Of a stretch of DNA of 64,000 nucleotides, positions 45,167 to 56,876 are shown one piece after another. The notes under the pieces are model-generated. The model did no database searches and was not told the origin of the DNA. It saw only the letters and a program-made list of their open reading frames with translations. The stretch is from positions 2,790,001 through 2,854,000 of the forward strand of contig JAXQJY010000027.1 of the NCBI GenBank assembly GCA_037042185.1, given 5' to 3'. Position 1 is the first letter of the stretch. Every line of letters starts with the position of its first letter. This DNA is from Sordariomycetes sp. S80-01Y. Its lineage: Eukaryota > Ascomycota > Sordariomycetes. The position numbers were made by a program, and so were the translations under genes.

Positions 45167-45936
45167 GATGGCGGTTGTGCGGCGGAGGACTGAGAAAGAC
45201 GAGGGGGATGCGACGACGGTGAAGGTGTTGAGATGCCGGAGATGGCAACCTGAAGGTGGAATGTCAGTGCCTTGGATGAGTGCCAGCTGGAACTTGCTGC
45301 CCCCCTGCCAATGCTAATCGTAAATTCGCGTGGGGTCGTTGAGGATGGCCCGTGCGGGTCTGTATTAATGGCGGGCAGCCTCAGCGGTGCCTGATCTAGA
45401 CGACGGGACCTGGAACAGGCAACAGAGAATTCTGATTTCAAAGCGTCCTGTACCCACTAACAAAGTCGCAAGGAAATTTCGACATCTTTTATCAAGTCTG
45501 AGCTATGCCTTCCCAAGCAAAAGGGTCACTGTTGTGATCCTCAAGCCCAGCACACGTGACTTCAAATGACTAAAGGTTACCCAAGTGCGACAGACACTGC
45601 TGGATATTCCGCCATGATAGATGTGAGCACTACGACTGCAGTAGCGTCACCAAGCTACTCCCGAGATTCAGCACCAGAATCCGTCTGGAAACACGCAGAA
45701 TCCGGGCGGCGGCATCGCAGTACAGGGTAGCCCAGTTCTACCCCGTCCCAACATGATTCCATGATGCAACCGATCTTTCAAGCCAATGAGATGACGGCAC
45801 CGCCACCACAGCTTCAACGGCTCATCATCGCCTCGCTGATTTGTCACGACATTTAAGACCCGAATGATTCCAAACATCATTTTCCCTCAGCCGCATTCAT
45901 CTCAGACCAGTCTATAAGAACAAGACGCCCGCCTTC
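45167..45936. other. Divergent promoter region, AGE2 / MsrB
   Basis: 770 bases between divergent starts. A CACGTGAC element lies at 45553-45560, about midway. Open frames are short and without domains. Confidence 0.45.
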
Positions 45937-46521
45937 ATGCGCCTTTCACCCTTAGTAACCTCACTGCTCTACGCATCATCAAGCATCACCAGGACGCGAG
46001 CTCTCAGCTTTGCGCCAGCCCGTCTCACAGCGCTCCAGCCACTATCGCAGGTCCAGCGCCCTATGTCCTTCCTCAGCAGCCTCTTCTCATCCTCATCCAA
46101 GCCCGACATGAACAACTACCCCGACTCCCGCACCGCGGACGAGTGGCGCGCGGTGCTCAACAAGGAGCAGTTCCGCATCCTCCGCGAAAAGGGCACCGAA
46201 CCGCCCGGCTCCGGAAAGTTTGACAAGCACTACCCCGAGGAGGGCGTCTACACATGCGCTGGCTGCGCGGCGCCGCTGTACAAGGCGAACCACAAGTTCA
46301 AGAGCGGATGCGGGTGGCCGGCGTACTTTGACAGCATCCCCGGCGCGGTCACCAGGCACGAGGACCGGACGTTCGGAATGAGCAGGATTGAGATTCTATG
46401 CTCGAACTGCGGAGGACATTTGGGACACGTTTTCAAGGGGGAGGGCTTCCCTACGCCGACGGATGAGAGGCATTGCGTCAACAGTGTCAGCCTGAACTTC
46501 ACTCCCGAGAAGAAGGAGTAA
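45937..46521 (+). CDS. MXR2: Peptide-methionine (R)-S-oxide reductase
   Basis: A single exon of 194 codons. Residues 1-60 are Ser/Arg/Leu-rich and nearly free of acids, a likely mitochondrial presequence. The MsrB domain (about 68-190) has two zinc CxxC pairs, Cys107/Cys110 (CAGC) and Cys155/Cys158 (CSNC). It also has the substrate-pocket strand SGCGWPAYF, HLGHVFKGEG, and the catalytic Cys180 in RHCVNS. The enzyme reduces methionine-R-sulfoxide in proteins with thioredoxin as donor. Internal methionines at residues 43 and 58 sit just before the domain and could give a cytosolic form by leaky scanning. That is inference. Symbol follows the yeast mitochondrial MsrB. Confidence 0.92.
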   Translation: MRLSPLVTSLLYASSSITRTRALSFAPARLTALQPLSQVQRPMSFLSSLFSSSSKPDMNNYPDSRTADEWRAVLNKEQFRILREKGTEPPGSGKFDKHYPEEGVYTCAGCAAPLYKANHKFKSGCGWPAYFDSIPGAVTRHEDRTFGMSRIEILCSNCGGHLGHVFKGEGFPTPTDERHCVNSVSLNFTPEKKE

Positions 46522-47419
46522 CGGTCGGGTGTCAGTGATCTTGAGAGTTAGCGAGGCATGGGACGGAGTTGGGAGAGGCGTTGATGAGTAGCATAGATGA
46601 AGATGAATGATGGACTCCACTTTTATCGATGAATACTGTGCTACATTCGACAGTGAGGCCCAGAAAGCGTTCTTCTATACTTATGACCCTGAAATTTGGA
46701 CAAGCGCTGACGGTCGCAGCCTTGAGGAGGGTTTGAGGAAGATGGAGACTCCACGGTTCCCTTCAACGGCGGAAGAGCTCGACGAGATGGCGTTCCTCTT
46801 CCTCCAACAGGAATTATAATCCTCAATTAGGAGAGAGTGGTTGATCACGAAGGAAGAAACACGAGGTTAAGATAGATGCGGGATCCAAGCGACCGGGATT
46901 CGGCGCCGGAGCTCAAGTCCGCATCGGGGTGACGCTGTAGAGGAGGGTCTGTGCAGAGAGTGCGTGGAAGATGTGGTCTGTGCAACAGCAGAACCGAGGG
47001 AAACTTGCACGGCTCTCACTGCGCAAGCGATGGAATCAGAGTAATCTTTGAAATGCTGTCCGTATTTTTCTTCAGGTCTCGACGTTGCTTCTGCAACCCC
47101 AGTTCCAGACCGCGAAACTGGGGAAAGTTGGGGTCTTTTGGAGTCGGAGCATGTGAAGGCCGCTACGACCGCATCGGGATTGCGCGCCAAGACCGGCGCT
47201 GCCCACATGCCTCGGTCGACGGAAGCTGCGTGATGTCAGCCTCTTCCTCGCCTCTGCCCTTCATCTGATGCGCTGCAGACATCCGAGGTCTGATTTCACA
47301 TCACTCGATACCCTTATATCTGGACAGCCGCGTGCTTTTATCTTCGCATTTCCTCACTCCTACACCTGCTCACGTCCCCCTCGCATTTTCCCCCCAACAT
47401 CTCACCACAACCTGCAAAT
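46522..47419. other. Intergenic region and thiolase promoter
   Basis: 898 bases. A 70-codon open frame at 46607-46819 encodes an acidic peptide (starting MMDSTFIDEYCATFDSEAQK) with protein-like composition but no recognised family. It begins 86 bases after the MsrB stop and might be a tiny gene, a remnant or just 3' untranslated sequence. The last 150 bases before the thiolase ATG are C-rich. Confidence 0.4.
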
Positions 47420-48738
47420 ATGGGCGGTATGTATTCCCTGGATTCCCATGTGACTGTCCAAAGTGCTGTGCTGATGACATTGCAGCCCTCGACAGAATTA
47501 GCCAACTCGGCGGCCAGATCACCGGCAACCCCACCGCTGGCGGCCGCGAAAAGATCCTCGAGAAACGCCCCGACGATGTCGTCGTCACCTCGGCCTGCCG
47601 CTCCGCCCTGACCAAGGGCGGCAAGGGTGGCTTCAAGGACACCGCCGCTGCCGACCTCATTGCCGGCGTCCTCAAGGCCACCATCGACCGCTCCAAGATC
47701 AACCCCGCCCTGGTTGAAGATATCTGCGTCGGCACCGTTCTTGCCCCCGGCGGTGGTGCCACCGAGATGCGCGCCGCGAGCTTGGTCGCCGGCTTCCCCG
47801 AGTCCGCTGCCGTGAGGACCCTGAACAGGCAATGCTCCAGCGGCCTGCAGGCCTGTGTCGATGTTGCCAACCAGATCAAGACGGGCATGATTGACATTGG
47901 TATCGGCGCCGGTGTCGAGAGCATGAGCACACAGTACGGCCCTGCTGCCGTGACCGAGTTCTCGGAGCTGCTCGAGAGCCACCCTGAGAGCGCCAACTGC
48001 AAGGTCCCCATGGGTGTGTTGAGCGAGAACATGGCCAAGGACCTGGGTGTCGACCGCGCCAGCCAGGATGCCTTCGCCGCCAGCTCGTACCAGAAGGCTC
48101 AGAAGGCCCAGGAGGCCGGTCTGTTCAAGGAGGAGATCGTCCCCCTCAAGGTCAAGTTCGAGGACCCCAAGACCGGACAGGTGAGCGAGATCACCGTCGA
48201 CCGAGACGACGGTATCCGTGCCAACATGACCGTCGAGTCGCTGGCTAAGATCCGTCCTGCCTTCGCAAAGGACGGCAGCATCCACGCAGGCAACGCCTCT
48301 CAAATCTCCGACGGTGCCGCCGCCGTTCTCCTCATGCGCCGCGACGTCGCCGAGAAGCTTGGCCAGACCATCATCGGCAAGTTCGTCACAGCCTCCATCG
48401 TGGGTGTGAAGCCCCTCCTCATGGGTCAGGGACCCTGGAAGGCCATCCCCAAGGCTCTTGACCTGGCCGGCATCTCCAAGGATGATGTCGACATCTACGA
48501 GATCAACGAGGCGTTTGCCAGCCAGTGCTTGTGGTGTGCCAATGAGTTGGGCATCCCACAGGAGAAGATCAACCCCAAGGGCGGCGCCATTGCTTTCGGA
48601 CACCCGCTCGGCTGCACCGGCGCGAGGCAGGTCAGCACCTTGCTGTATGAGTTGAAGAGGACGGGCAAGAAGATCGGAAACACGAGCATGTGTGTTGGCA
48701 CCGGCATGGGCATGAGTGCTGTTTGGGTTGCCGAGTAG
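47420..48738 (+). CDS. POT1: Peroxisomal 3-ketoacyl-CoA thiolase
   Basis: Two exons, 47420-47426 (7 bases: ATG, GGC and one base) and 47486-48738, give 419 residues. The splice makes MGALDRISQLGGQITG, whose RISQLGGQI fits the PTS2 peroxisomal import pattern R-I-x5-Q-I. Thiolase motifs follow: Cys119 nucleophile in NRQCSSG, GAGVESMS, NEAFA near residue 340, the base histidine in AFGHPLGCTGARQ, and Cys405 in CVGTGMGMSA. The enzyme cleaves 3-ketoacyl-CoA in the last step of beta-oxidation. An unspliced reading from 47332 is open but lacks an ATG start of the expected type and spoils the PTS2, so the short first exon is preferred. Third-position GC bias suggests high expression. Confidence 0.94.
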
Positions 48739-48813
48739 GCGAGGAAAATGGTTGGATGATATACATCTTGTACGATACTTTATGACCTCCATACATCGCA
48801 TGTGAATGATGAA

Positions 48814-50267
48814 TCAAAAGCCTGGAATCTGCGTGCCGACCCCCATCTCGCTTGCTGTTTCGACGAGCTTGTTGCCCACCACCAGATCCACCAATCCAAG
48901 TCCAACGCTCTTATACACGACCGTCCCGTTGCTGAGCCACCTGCACAGACTATCCTCCTTCTTCTGCTTCTCCGTGTCCGAAGAGCTTCCCGACCTCGGC
49001 CTAAAGGGCAGGCTGAACTTGGAGCTCTTCGGGCTCGAGGACGGGGACGATGAGCGCTTGCTGCTGTCGCCAAAGACTGAAGACATTGACGATTGGGTCT
49101 TGCTGCTCAGGTCGGTGCTGGCTCTGGACGCCTCGGATGTGAAGCTCTCCGTCTCGGACTCTTCCATCTTTTGACGGTGCAGCATCACCAGCTCTCCTAG
49201 CCTGGCGTGCAGTGTCAGCGGGTGTCGAACACAATAAGACACATGGAGTTAGAGCGACTTACTCGACGAGCTGCGTGGGCTTGACCCCGGCTTGTATGAT
49301 CTCACCTGATTGCTTCAAAGCTCCCTCCAGGGTGTCGACGACGACGACGCCCGCCTCCTCGGCATGTTTGTGAAAATGGCGATGAGGCTTGTCGTGTTTC
49401 TTGGTCGCTCGCTGCACCACCTCAACCGGCAACTCCGCAGCATCGGGCGTCACGCTGCCCACCGCGACGATCAATCTCCCCTTCCTCCGACCCTCGTGGC
49501 TGGTCAATATCTCTCCATCAAACAGCGGCTCCTTCGACGGGGTGCAGCAGTACACGACGTCAGCCTCGAGCAGACACTCCGTCAGCAGCCTCTCGTAGTC
49601 GTGGAACGCCCTCGTCAGCATCGAGAACTCGCACCCCTCCCAGCCCTCCTGGCGCTTCACCTCCGCGGGGCACTTGGCCAGCGCCCTCATGATGCCGGCC
49701 ACCTTGTCCGAGAAGTGGTGGTTGATGATGTGCACCTTGCGTATGGAGGAGCCGCGGGCTTTGAGGGCCAGGCGGATGTGCCAGTACGCCTGGGGCCCGC
49801 AGCCGAAGACGGTAATGACAGAGGCGTGGGTGCGGCGTGAGAGGAGGCAGAGGGATGAGAGGGATGTGCGGAAGGGTGTGAGTGACGAGGATGAGATCAG
49901 AGCGGATGGCCGGCCTGTCGGGGTGAAGAGGTTGAGCGTCGACGCTGGTGGCTGCTCGGGGGTTAAGCTCGTGACTCCTTGGTGTCAGTACATCAATCAT
50001 TAACGTGGTGAGGAGGTTGGTCCTACCTTTGCAACTCATGCCCTCCGGTCCGCTGACGGGTGCGCAGAGGCTGACGGTATTGGACGCTGGGTTGGCCGTC
50101 TTCACGCCCGGCGGCTGCTGATACGGACCGCCTGGGCCAGCCTGGACACTTGTCGAGAACTCATGAAGGGCTTCTGAGAGCGTCTGCCGGAAAGAGGTCA
50201 GCTGCTCCGAGCTCAGGCTCTCCAGGACCTGGTTGACTTGTTCTTCCGCGAGGACAGTCAGAGCCAT
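48814..50267 (-). CDS. Ornithine cyclodeaminase / mu-crystallin family protein with a Ser-rich insert
   Basis: Three exons in gene order, 50267-50027, 49977-49263 and 49201-48814, give about 447 residues. The first 120 residues form the N-terminal part of the fold. The NAD(P)-binding core shows VFGCGPQAYWHIRLALKARG, followed by ADVVYCCTPSKEPLF and LIVAVGSVTPDAAELP, and the C-terminal half ends SVGLGLVDLVVGNKLVE. The family includes ornithine cyclodeaminase, alanine dehydrogenase and mu-crystallin/ketimine reductases; which reaction this one performs is not readable. Between the conserved LGELVMLH and WLSNGTVVYKSVG segments lies an insert of about 70 residues, mostly Ser/Lys/Pro, that typical members lack. 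It stays in frame with no intron signals at its ends, so it is probably a true surface loop. Confidence 0.88.
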
Positions 50268-52995
50268 AATGGCGTATATTGGTGAGCGGTCAATCAAGTT
50301 GGTGAGCCCAGTCTGGAGTAGATGATTGGAAGGAATGTGAGTATAGCAGTTATATTGAATTTGAGATTTGGAATACGGAATGTGGGGAGGATTAGCAGCT
50401 CTTTGTGTAGATGGAGAAAAAATGATGTAATTGGTCATCATGGTGATAGTCTAGCTTAGCTCCGTCTGTCGGCTACGGAGCCGAGGTGGCGACCAAAACC
50501 CCGGGTTTGCTGAGAAATGCGGAAAGGGAAGCTTTTCAATTCAAATCTGATTTCTAAGATAATCCACAGGCATCAAGCAGTGCCGGACTTGAGCATCACA
50601 GGTGCGCAGTTGCTGGTCTCGGAGTTGGCTCGTGATGTGAGAACTAAGGTGGAGGAGGGTTGATGACGGCTTGATATCATGTGTGCAGCAGTGAGCATGC
50701 ATTGGGTAAAAATTCAGCAATCACCTCGAATTTCACTACAAGGGGTTCTTTGTTATGTTCTCAAGACGTATGCGTAAAAAAAAGTGCGCTCACAGAAATC
50801 GCCCAGGGCAGTGTTGTGAACAATGACATGTATACGTTTGCACCAAACGCTTCTCGGAATGTACATCAGCACAAGAATTTGAAACGTTGACAAGTCGCGG
50901 TCAGCAGCCAGGGGACCATGTGCTCGGAGTCAAAACCATGGCCAATGAGTGCAAGACGCTTAAAGGAAGCCCTTCCATCTCCTGGACTGTGGGAGCTTCA
51001 TATATCCAGCTGCATGTCATACAGACAACATCCCGACGCAGCAGATCGCACACCCAGCCCCTCACCAGATTCAGCCGCGAGGTAGCTTAAGATCGTTTGC
51101 AGATCTTGGATCGCCAACCAGACCGGCTCCGAACGCGTCTCGACGGTCTCGCTCGGGTATCGCTTGTTTTGCCAATGCCACCCTCGCAACAGTGGCTTGA
51201 GAAGGGGTGGATGTGGCACCGTCTTTGTCGAGGAAGGTATGCGGCCGAAGCTTCTTCGAGAAGCTCTTCAGCTCACATGCACCCAAATGCTACACCCCAA
51301 CAGGCGTCCTAGTACCCGAGATATCTACCGACAGGCAGAAGACACCCCATGACTTGGATAATCAAAGACCAAGACTTCAGTGTCCTAGAGAGCCAACAGC
51401 TTGTCGGGCGGGTCTTCCCCCTAACGTCCACGGTGAACCAACCTCCGTTCCTTCTCACCGAAACTATGCGGGACCGCCGTCTCTAGTCCAATGAGACGAG
51501 GCTTGCGAGTGAGAATTAGCTTGTTCGTGGTTCATGGAAACCAATATCCCGTGTCGTCGACCCATGTTGCCGTGCAGCTCTGGCATGTCTGAGCCGGGGA
51601 TCCATGACCTGCAGCGTCCGGCCCTAAATGATTCGTGTACTTTGTGTCATCTTGCAGGAACCGTTGAGACGTGAAGAGTTGCAGCTCACACGAGGCGGCT
51701 CTCTGTTGAATGTGCCCGTCAGCAGCTTTATCATCGGGACGGGGCAGCCCAGTCGTCGTTGAGCGGGATGGCGGCCCGCCGTTCCTCAAGCCGCCCGAAG
51801 GTCGTGACGCATGGCATCTGGTGGCGCCAGGCACGCCATCCGAGGCAGAAGCTTCGAAGACTGCTGCCGCTTTCCATCAGCTTTCCCATCTCGTACTGCC
51901 TCATTGCAGGGGTGTGCTTTGGAGAAAGGTGGCCGCGGAAGAGGCGTTGGAGAAAAGACTGGAGCGGAAGCGGCTCGGGGACTTTTCCACGATCCCCCGA
52001 CGATGAGCTTGTTTCACGCAAGCGGACTGTCTGAGCTCGATTTCACAGCACATGCTTTGCCTCCCTGAACAATTCCAGGAGAGAAATTCGACTGTGGATG
52101 AATTTGAACGATGAGGCGGATTTGCCATGGGGCTGGAAGAAGTAGTTGGCCTTACCCCTGTCGTAGCGTCGACTTACACGCGGGACTTATGAGTTGTCTG
52201 GGCGACACGAGGCCTATCGAGCTACGTTAAGCTTAGGGTTGCAATGGTTGCACAAAGCCAGACTACCTTATGCAATCGCAACTGCTGCTTTTTAGAGAGA
52301 GACATCACATGAGAGTACTTGGGTTGATTTCCACGCCTCGGATGTGAGAGCACCCTTCAAGCACCAGCTACCGGGCTGTCCCCTGCCAATCGACACCTGA
52401 CGCTCATCCGGTCCGTCCGTACCGAAAGAAGCCAATTCATCGGGCGAAACGCTTTCCAATAAAGCCCCCGTGATTGAGGCCGAGCAGCTCCAGCACGGGC
52501 ACCGCGCTCAATTCCCCGCTCCCACGTTGGTTTGGAGCAGCTGCATCGGCGTTGTGGCTGTTTCCAATCGCATGGCCAGCGTCTCGCAACAGCCACGCTG
52601 CAGAAGACAGGAGATCGGCATAGCCATTGCCCATGTAGGTTCTGGGCGTGCGCTAGTCCCAAGATACTCCTTGTTCGTGAAGACTATTAAGAATACGTTG
52701 CTCTGCTGATGGGGTTTTATTGTTCTCGACGTCTGCTGTGCAGTGCAGCTTTGATCTCCCGCGTACCCTGCCAGTTTAGCTTACACGTCTAGTCGCATTT
52801 CGGGTTACGGTCCGGCAGCTGCTGCGATACACGTATGTCTGCAACTCTCTGATCGCAGAATATCTTTAAAGATTGCCGTCTCCTGCCCTCTTTCTATCCT
52901 CCAAGACATCTATCTGTTGGGAAAGACAGCTTCGCCCACCTCTTTACCGAATCATCATTTCTCCAGTCAGCAAGCATCCTGGCACTTCTTACACG
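50268..52995. other. Gene-free region upstream of the GH3 gene
   Basis: 2.7 kb. Several open frames of 60-100 codons overlap on both strands (for example 50998-51286, 51710-52021, 52357-52662). I found no domain or splice pattern that would make a gene. The first 250 bases should be the promoter of the minus-strand cyclodeaminase gene and the last 300 the promoter of the GH3 gene. A decayed gene cannot be excluded near 51.0-52.1 kb. Confidence 0.45.
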
Positions 52996-55884
52996 ATGGA
53001 TACAGAACCCAGCAAACCGTCGTCGACGCCGGATACGGAGCTGTCTACGCCCGTTAGCCCTCCTCACAAAGGCGCCACACATCCAGCCGATCGCTGGGCT
53101 GCCCGCAGGAAGCTGGAGAGCCTGACCTTGGAGCAGAAGGTTGGCACGCGCGGAAGCTCAAGTTCCAGACTGTTGCTGACATGCCCCAGGTTTCGCTGCT
53201 CACGGCAGCTGACTTTTGGAGAACCAAGGCCATACCGGAGGCTGACATTCCAGCCATCAAGACCTCTGACGGCCCGAATGGTGCGAGAGGCGGCATCTTT
53301 GTCGGCGGCACCAAGGTGAGGAAGCATCCTTGTTCGTCGTTACTCTGCTGAACAGGCAGGCTGCGCTCTTTCCTTGCGGTATCTCACTAGCCGCGACTTG
53401 GAACAAAGACCTGCTCCGCGAGGTGGGCCGACACCTGGCTGAGGAGACCAAAGCTCGATCGGCACACATGCTCCTGGCGCCGACGGTGTGCCTGCACCGC
53501 CACCCGCTCGGAGGTCGCAACTTTGAGTCTTTCTCAGAAGACCCGCTCCTCACGGGAAAGCTTGCCGCGCAGTATATAAAAGGTCTCCAGGAGGAGCGCG
53601 TGGGGGCAACCATAAAGCGTGGGTCTCGCCCAACGACCACGCCGGCGATGATCGTGCTAACTTCGGATAGACTTTGTCGGAAATGAGCAGGAAACCGAGA
53701 GAAACACCATCGACTCGCTCGTTGGAGAGCGTCCATTGCGCGAGCTGTACCTTAAGCCGTTTGAGATCGCCATTCGCGAAGCCAACCCGTGGGCGGTCAT
53801 GACATCGTACAACAAAATCAATGGTGTCCACGCAGATATGCACTCACATATACTCCAGGATATTCTGCGCGGCGAATGGAGTTACGATGGGTGATTGAGC
53901 CTGGGGCAGTCGTGTAGAGAACTTTGCTGACGGTTTCTAGAACTGTAGTATCGGACTGGGGCGGTACGAATTCAATTGTCGAATCTGTACAAGCAGGTTG
54001 CGACGTCGAGTTCCCCCATTCGACCAAATGGCGTCTAGAAAAGCTCGTTGAGGCCGCAAAGGGTGGCCGCATCAGCATGGAAGAAATCAATCGTGCTGCT
54101 GAGAACGCTCTGGTGCTGGTCGAGCGTCTGAGAGGCTACGACAGGTCTTCAGAACAGCCAGAGAGAGAAGACAACCAGCAGGCAACGAGGGAGCTGATCC
54201 GAAGAGCGGGCCACGAGGGATTGACGTTACTGAAGAACGAGGGCGGCATCCTCCCGATCTGCGCAAAGACTCAAAAGGTTGCGGTAATTGGACCTAACGC
54301 AAACAGGGCGATTGCGGGCGGAGGCGGTAGTGCAAGCTTGAACCCCTACTACAACACGATCCCTCTCAACAGCATTCGCGAGGTGGCCGAGCAAAATGTG
54401 ACATTCGCCCAAGGTTGCCACATCCACAAATGGCTCCCAGTGGCGTCGAATTACTGCACAACCAAGGATGGCCAGCCAGGAGTGACAATCGACTGGTTCG
54501 CAGGTGACCGGTTTCATGGGAAGCCCGTCTTGACGCAACGGAGGACGAACACTGATCTCTTTCTCTGGGACTCGGCACCGCTGGCGGAGACTGGGCCAGA
54601 ATGGTCGGCTTATGCAACGACATTCCTCACACCGACGCTCTCTGGAAAGCACACTTTGAGCTTCATGAGCGTAGGGCCCGGGAGGCTGTACGTCAACGGC
54701 GAGCTCGCGGTGGATCTGGAGAACTGGACTGAGGAGGGCGAGGCCATGTTTGACGGCTCTGTCGATTGTCTCGTCGAATTTGAGATGGAAGCCGGTAAAG
54801 CCGTGGAGCTGCTCGTTGAGATGACGAATGAGCTACGCCCGATATCGAAGCAGAAGCAGTTCGGGATGACGCACAAATATGGAGGATGTCGGATTGGGTT
54901 CAAGCAAGAGGACAAGATCGACTACGTCCAGGAGGCTACCGAGGCGGCGCAGGCAGCAGACGTGGCAGTGGTCATTGTCGGAGTAGATGCCGAGTGGGAG
55001 TCGGAAGGTTACGATCGGCAAACGATGGACTTGCCCATCGAAGGCAGCCAGGATAGGTTGATCGAGGCTGTCGTCAAGGCCAACCCACGAACCGTTGTGG
55101 TGAACCAGTCAGGCAGCCCCGTCCACATGCCGTGGGTGAACAAGGTGCCTGCTATCCTGCAAGGATGGTATCAGGGCCAGGAAGCAGGCAATGCCTTGAC
55201 GGATGTCCTGTTCGGAATAGAAAGTCCCAGCGGCAAACTTCCTGTGGGTATGAATGTTCGAGGCTGCAACCAGTGACTAACTTCGCAGGCGACATTCCCA
55301 GAACGCATCGAGCACACCCCAGCCTACCACAATTGGCCAGGCGAGAACGGTAAGGTACTGTACGGAGAAGGTCTGTACGTTGGGTACAAACACTACGATC
55401 GCACCGGCATCAAGCCGCTCTTCCCCTTTGGACATGGACTCTCCTACACCAGCTTCGAGTACGGGCGGCCGGAGATCCAGCCGCGCAAGCTGACGGCAGA
55501 CGGCGCGATCCGCATCACCCTGGCCATCTCCAACATCGGCGACCGCAAGGGTGCAGAAATCGTTCAAGTTTACGTGCGGGACGAGAAGAGCAGGCTTCCC
55601 CGGCCGGACAAGGAGCTGGTAGCGTTTGAGAAGGTGTTCCTGGAGGCTGGCGAGACGAGGCACATCAGCATCGAACTCGACAAGTACGCAGTTGGCTATT
55701 ACGACACTTCGCTGCCGGGCTGGATTGCGGAGGAGGGGTTTTTTGAGGTCATGATTGGCGCGTCGAGTGCAGACATCCGGTGAGTATCGCTGTTGTTGGA
55801 TCGTTGGGCGTGAAGTGGTATGCTGACAGGTGCAGTCGATCGACGAGCTTTGAGGTGAAGAAGTCATTCACGTGGATCTTCTGA
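52996..55884 (+). CDS. GH3 beta-glucosidase with PA14 insert, intracellular type
   Basis: Seven exons (52996-53139, 53190-53315, 53360-53618, 53671-53890, 53941-55243, 55289-55779, 55836-55884) give about 863 residues. After a 30-residue Ser/Thr/Pro-rich start comes the GH3 barrel (about 40-330) with TSDGPNGARG, NFESFSEDP and KHFVGNEQETERN (His restored by splice 3), and the nucleophile Asp255 in TVVSDWGGT. The second domain begins with GLTLLKNEGGILP. A PA14 domain (about 405-545) is inserted in it, as in fungal bglI-type enzymes. GHGLSYTSFEY and a C-terminal fibronectin-III-like domain follow. There is no signal peptide, so it probably acts in the cytosol on imported cellobiose or glycosides. 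Introns are short; the second is only about 44 nt with two possible AGs. Confidence 0.93.
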
Positions 55885-56293
55885 TAAAATGCGTAAAGAG
55901 CTCCGCAACAAAGCAGGAGGAGGTTATTGCCGTACTACTTCACATCGAGGCTTGGCTGGTGCGCCAGCCCTCAATGAAGCGGCAATGGTTTTGTGACCAT
56001 ACAAGGGCGCACTGTCGCTTTGGGACATATGTACATCACTCATATCCAAATTCGTCAATAGGCTGATCGCTGTTGTCCGTCATTCTATCCCAAGTTAGCA
56101 TCGCTTCCCATCATGATTCAGACGAGCCATACCTGATTGATCCGTCTACCGTACGTCGACGCAACCGCACTTATTGAGGCGCGTCGGCTCCCTCTGGAAG
56201 GGCCCAAATATAATGTATGCCAACATCCTCGAGATGGAGTGCTCTGTCCACAGCCTCAGTGTCATCCTAAGCACTGACCGCGGGCGCATCTTT
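55885..56293. other. Spacer between convergent GH3 and Y14 genes
   Basis: 409 bases, presumably 3' untranslated sequence of both genes. No gene seen. Confidence 0.45.
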
Positions 56294-56876
56294 TCAATCA
56301 CGCTCTTCGCCGTCTTCCTTCCTAGCCTCTGGGCTCCGGCTTCTACTACGACCCCGGCCGCGGTGCCCTCCGCGTCCGCCGCGCGCGCCCTTGCCCTGTC
56401 CGGGCGGTGGTCGAACGAACGCAAAATCTACGTTGATGGTCTGCTCGAGCATCTTGGTGTCGTGGGCGCCATCGATGGCAGCGCGGGCCTCCTCAAGGGT
56501 AGCATATTCGATCAAGGCGTAACCCTGTTTGTGTCAACTTTATTGCCCCTGCCATGGTTCCTTGGTGAAAGGGAAGAGGTTCTCTCAAGCGCTGCCCCGC
56601 AAAGCAGGGCAACTTCAAGCTTGCGCGCAGTCGTACCTTGACATATCCACTCCTCCGATCGAGATTCAAATGCATGTTCTTGATCTCGCCGTACTCGCCG
56701 AACGTATCCTGCAGGGTCTCCTCGTCGGCCTCCTCGTGGACGTTGGTGACAATGATGATCCAGCCTTCGATAGAGCGGACGGCTGTGGCTTTGGCGTGGG
56801 TGTCCATTGTCTTGTCGGAGGGCCCGTTGCCGCCGGCCGGAGGCGCGGGGTCGATTTCCATCTCAGCGTCGGCCAT
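56294..56876 (-). CDS. RBM8A: Exon-junction-complex RNA-binding protein Y14 (RBM8A)
   Basis: Two exons in gene order, 56876-56637 and 56524-56294, phase 0, give 156 residues. An acidic N-terminus is followed by [17 protein letters not shown], the RNP2-type strand of the RRM, then [20 protein letters not shown]. The splice gives [16 protein letters not shown], the degenerate RNP1 typical of Y14. The tail is Arg/Gly and Arg/Ser-rich ([16 protein letters not shown]). Y14 pairs with Mago in the exon junction complex; its RRM uses the face normally meant for RNA to bind Mago. Presence of Y14 implies that this fungus has an EJC, unlike budding yeast. A TCACGTGA palindrome lies 96 bases upstream of the ATG. 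Confidence 0.92.

Noticed and set aside
47338-48801. 487-codon frame opposite the thiolase gene
   Set aside because: Antisense shadow caused by strong third-position GC bias; the plus-strand thiolase motifs are unambiguous.
51071-52021. Possible decayed gene in the gap before the GH3 gene
   Set aside because: Short frames on both strands, no recognisable domain or consistent reading direction.
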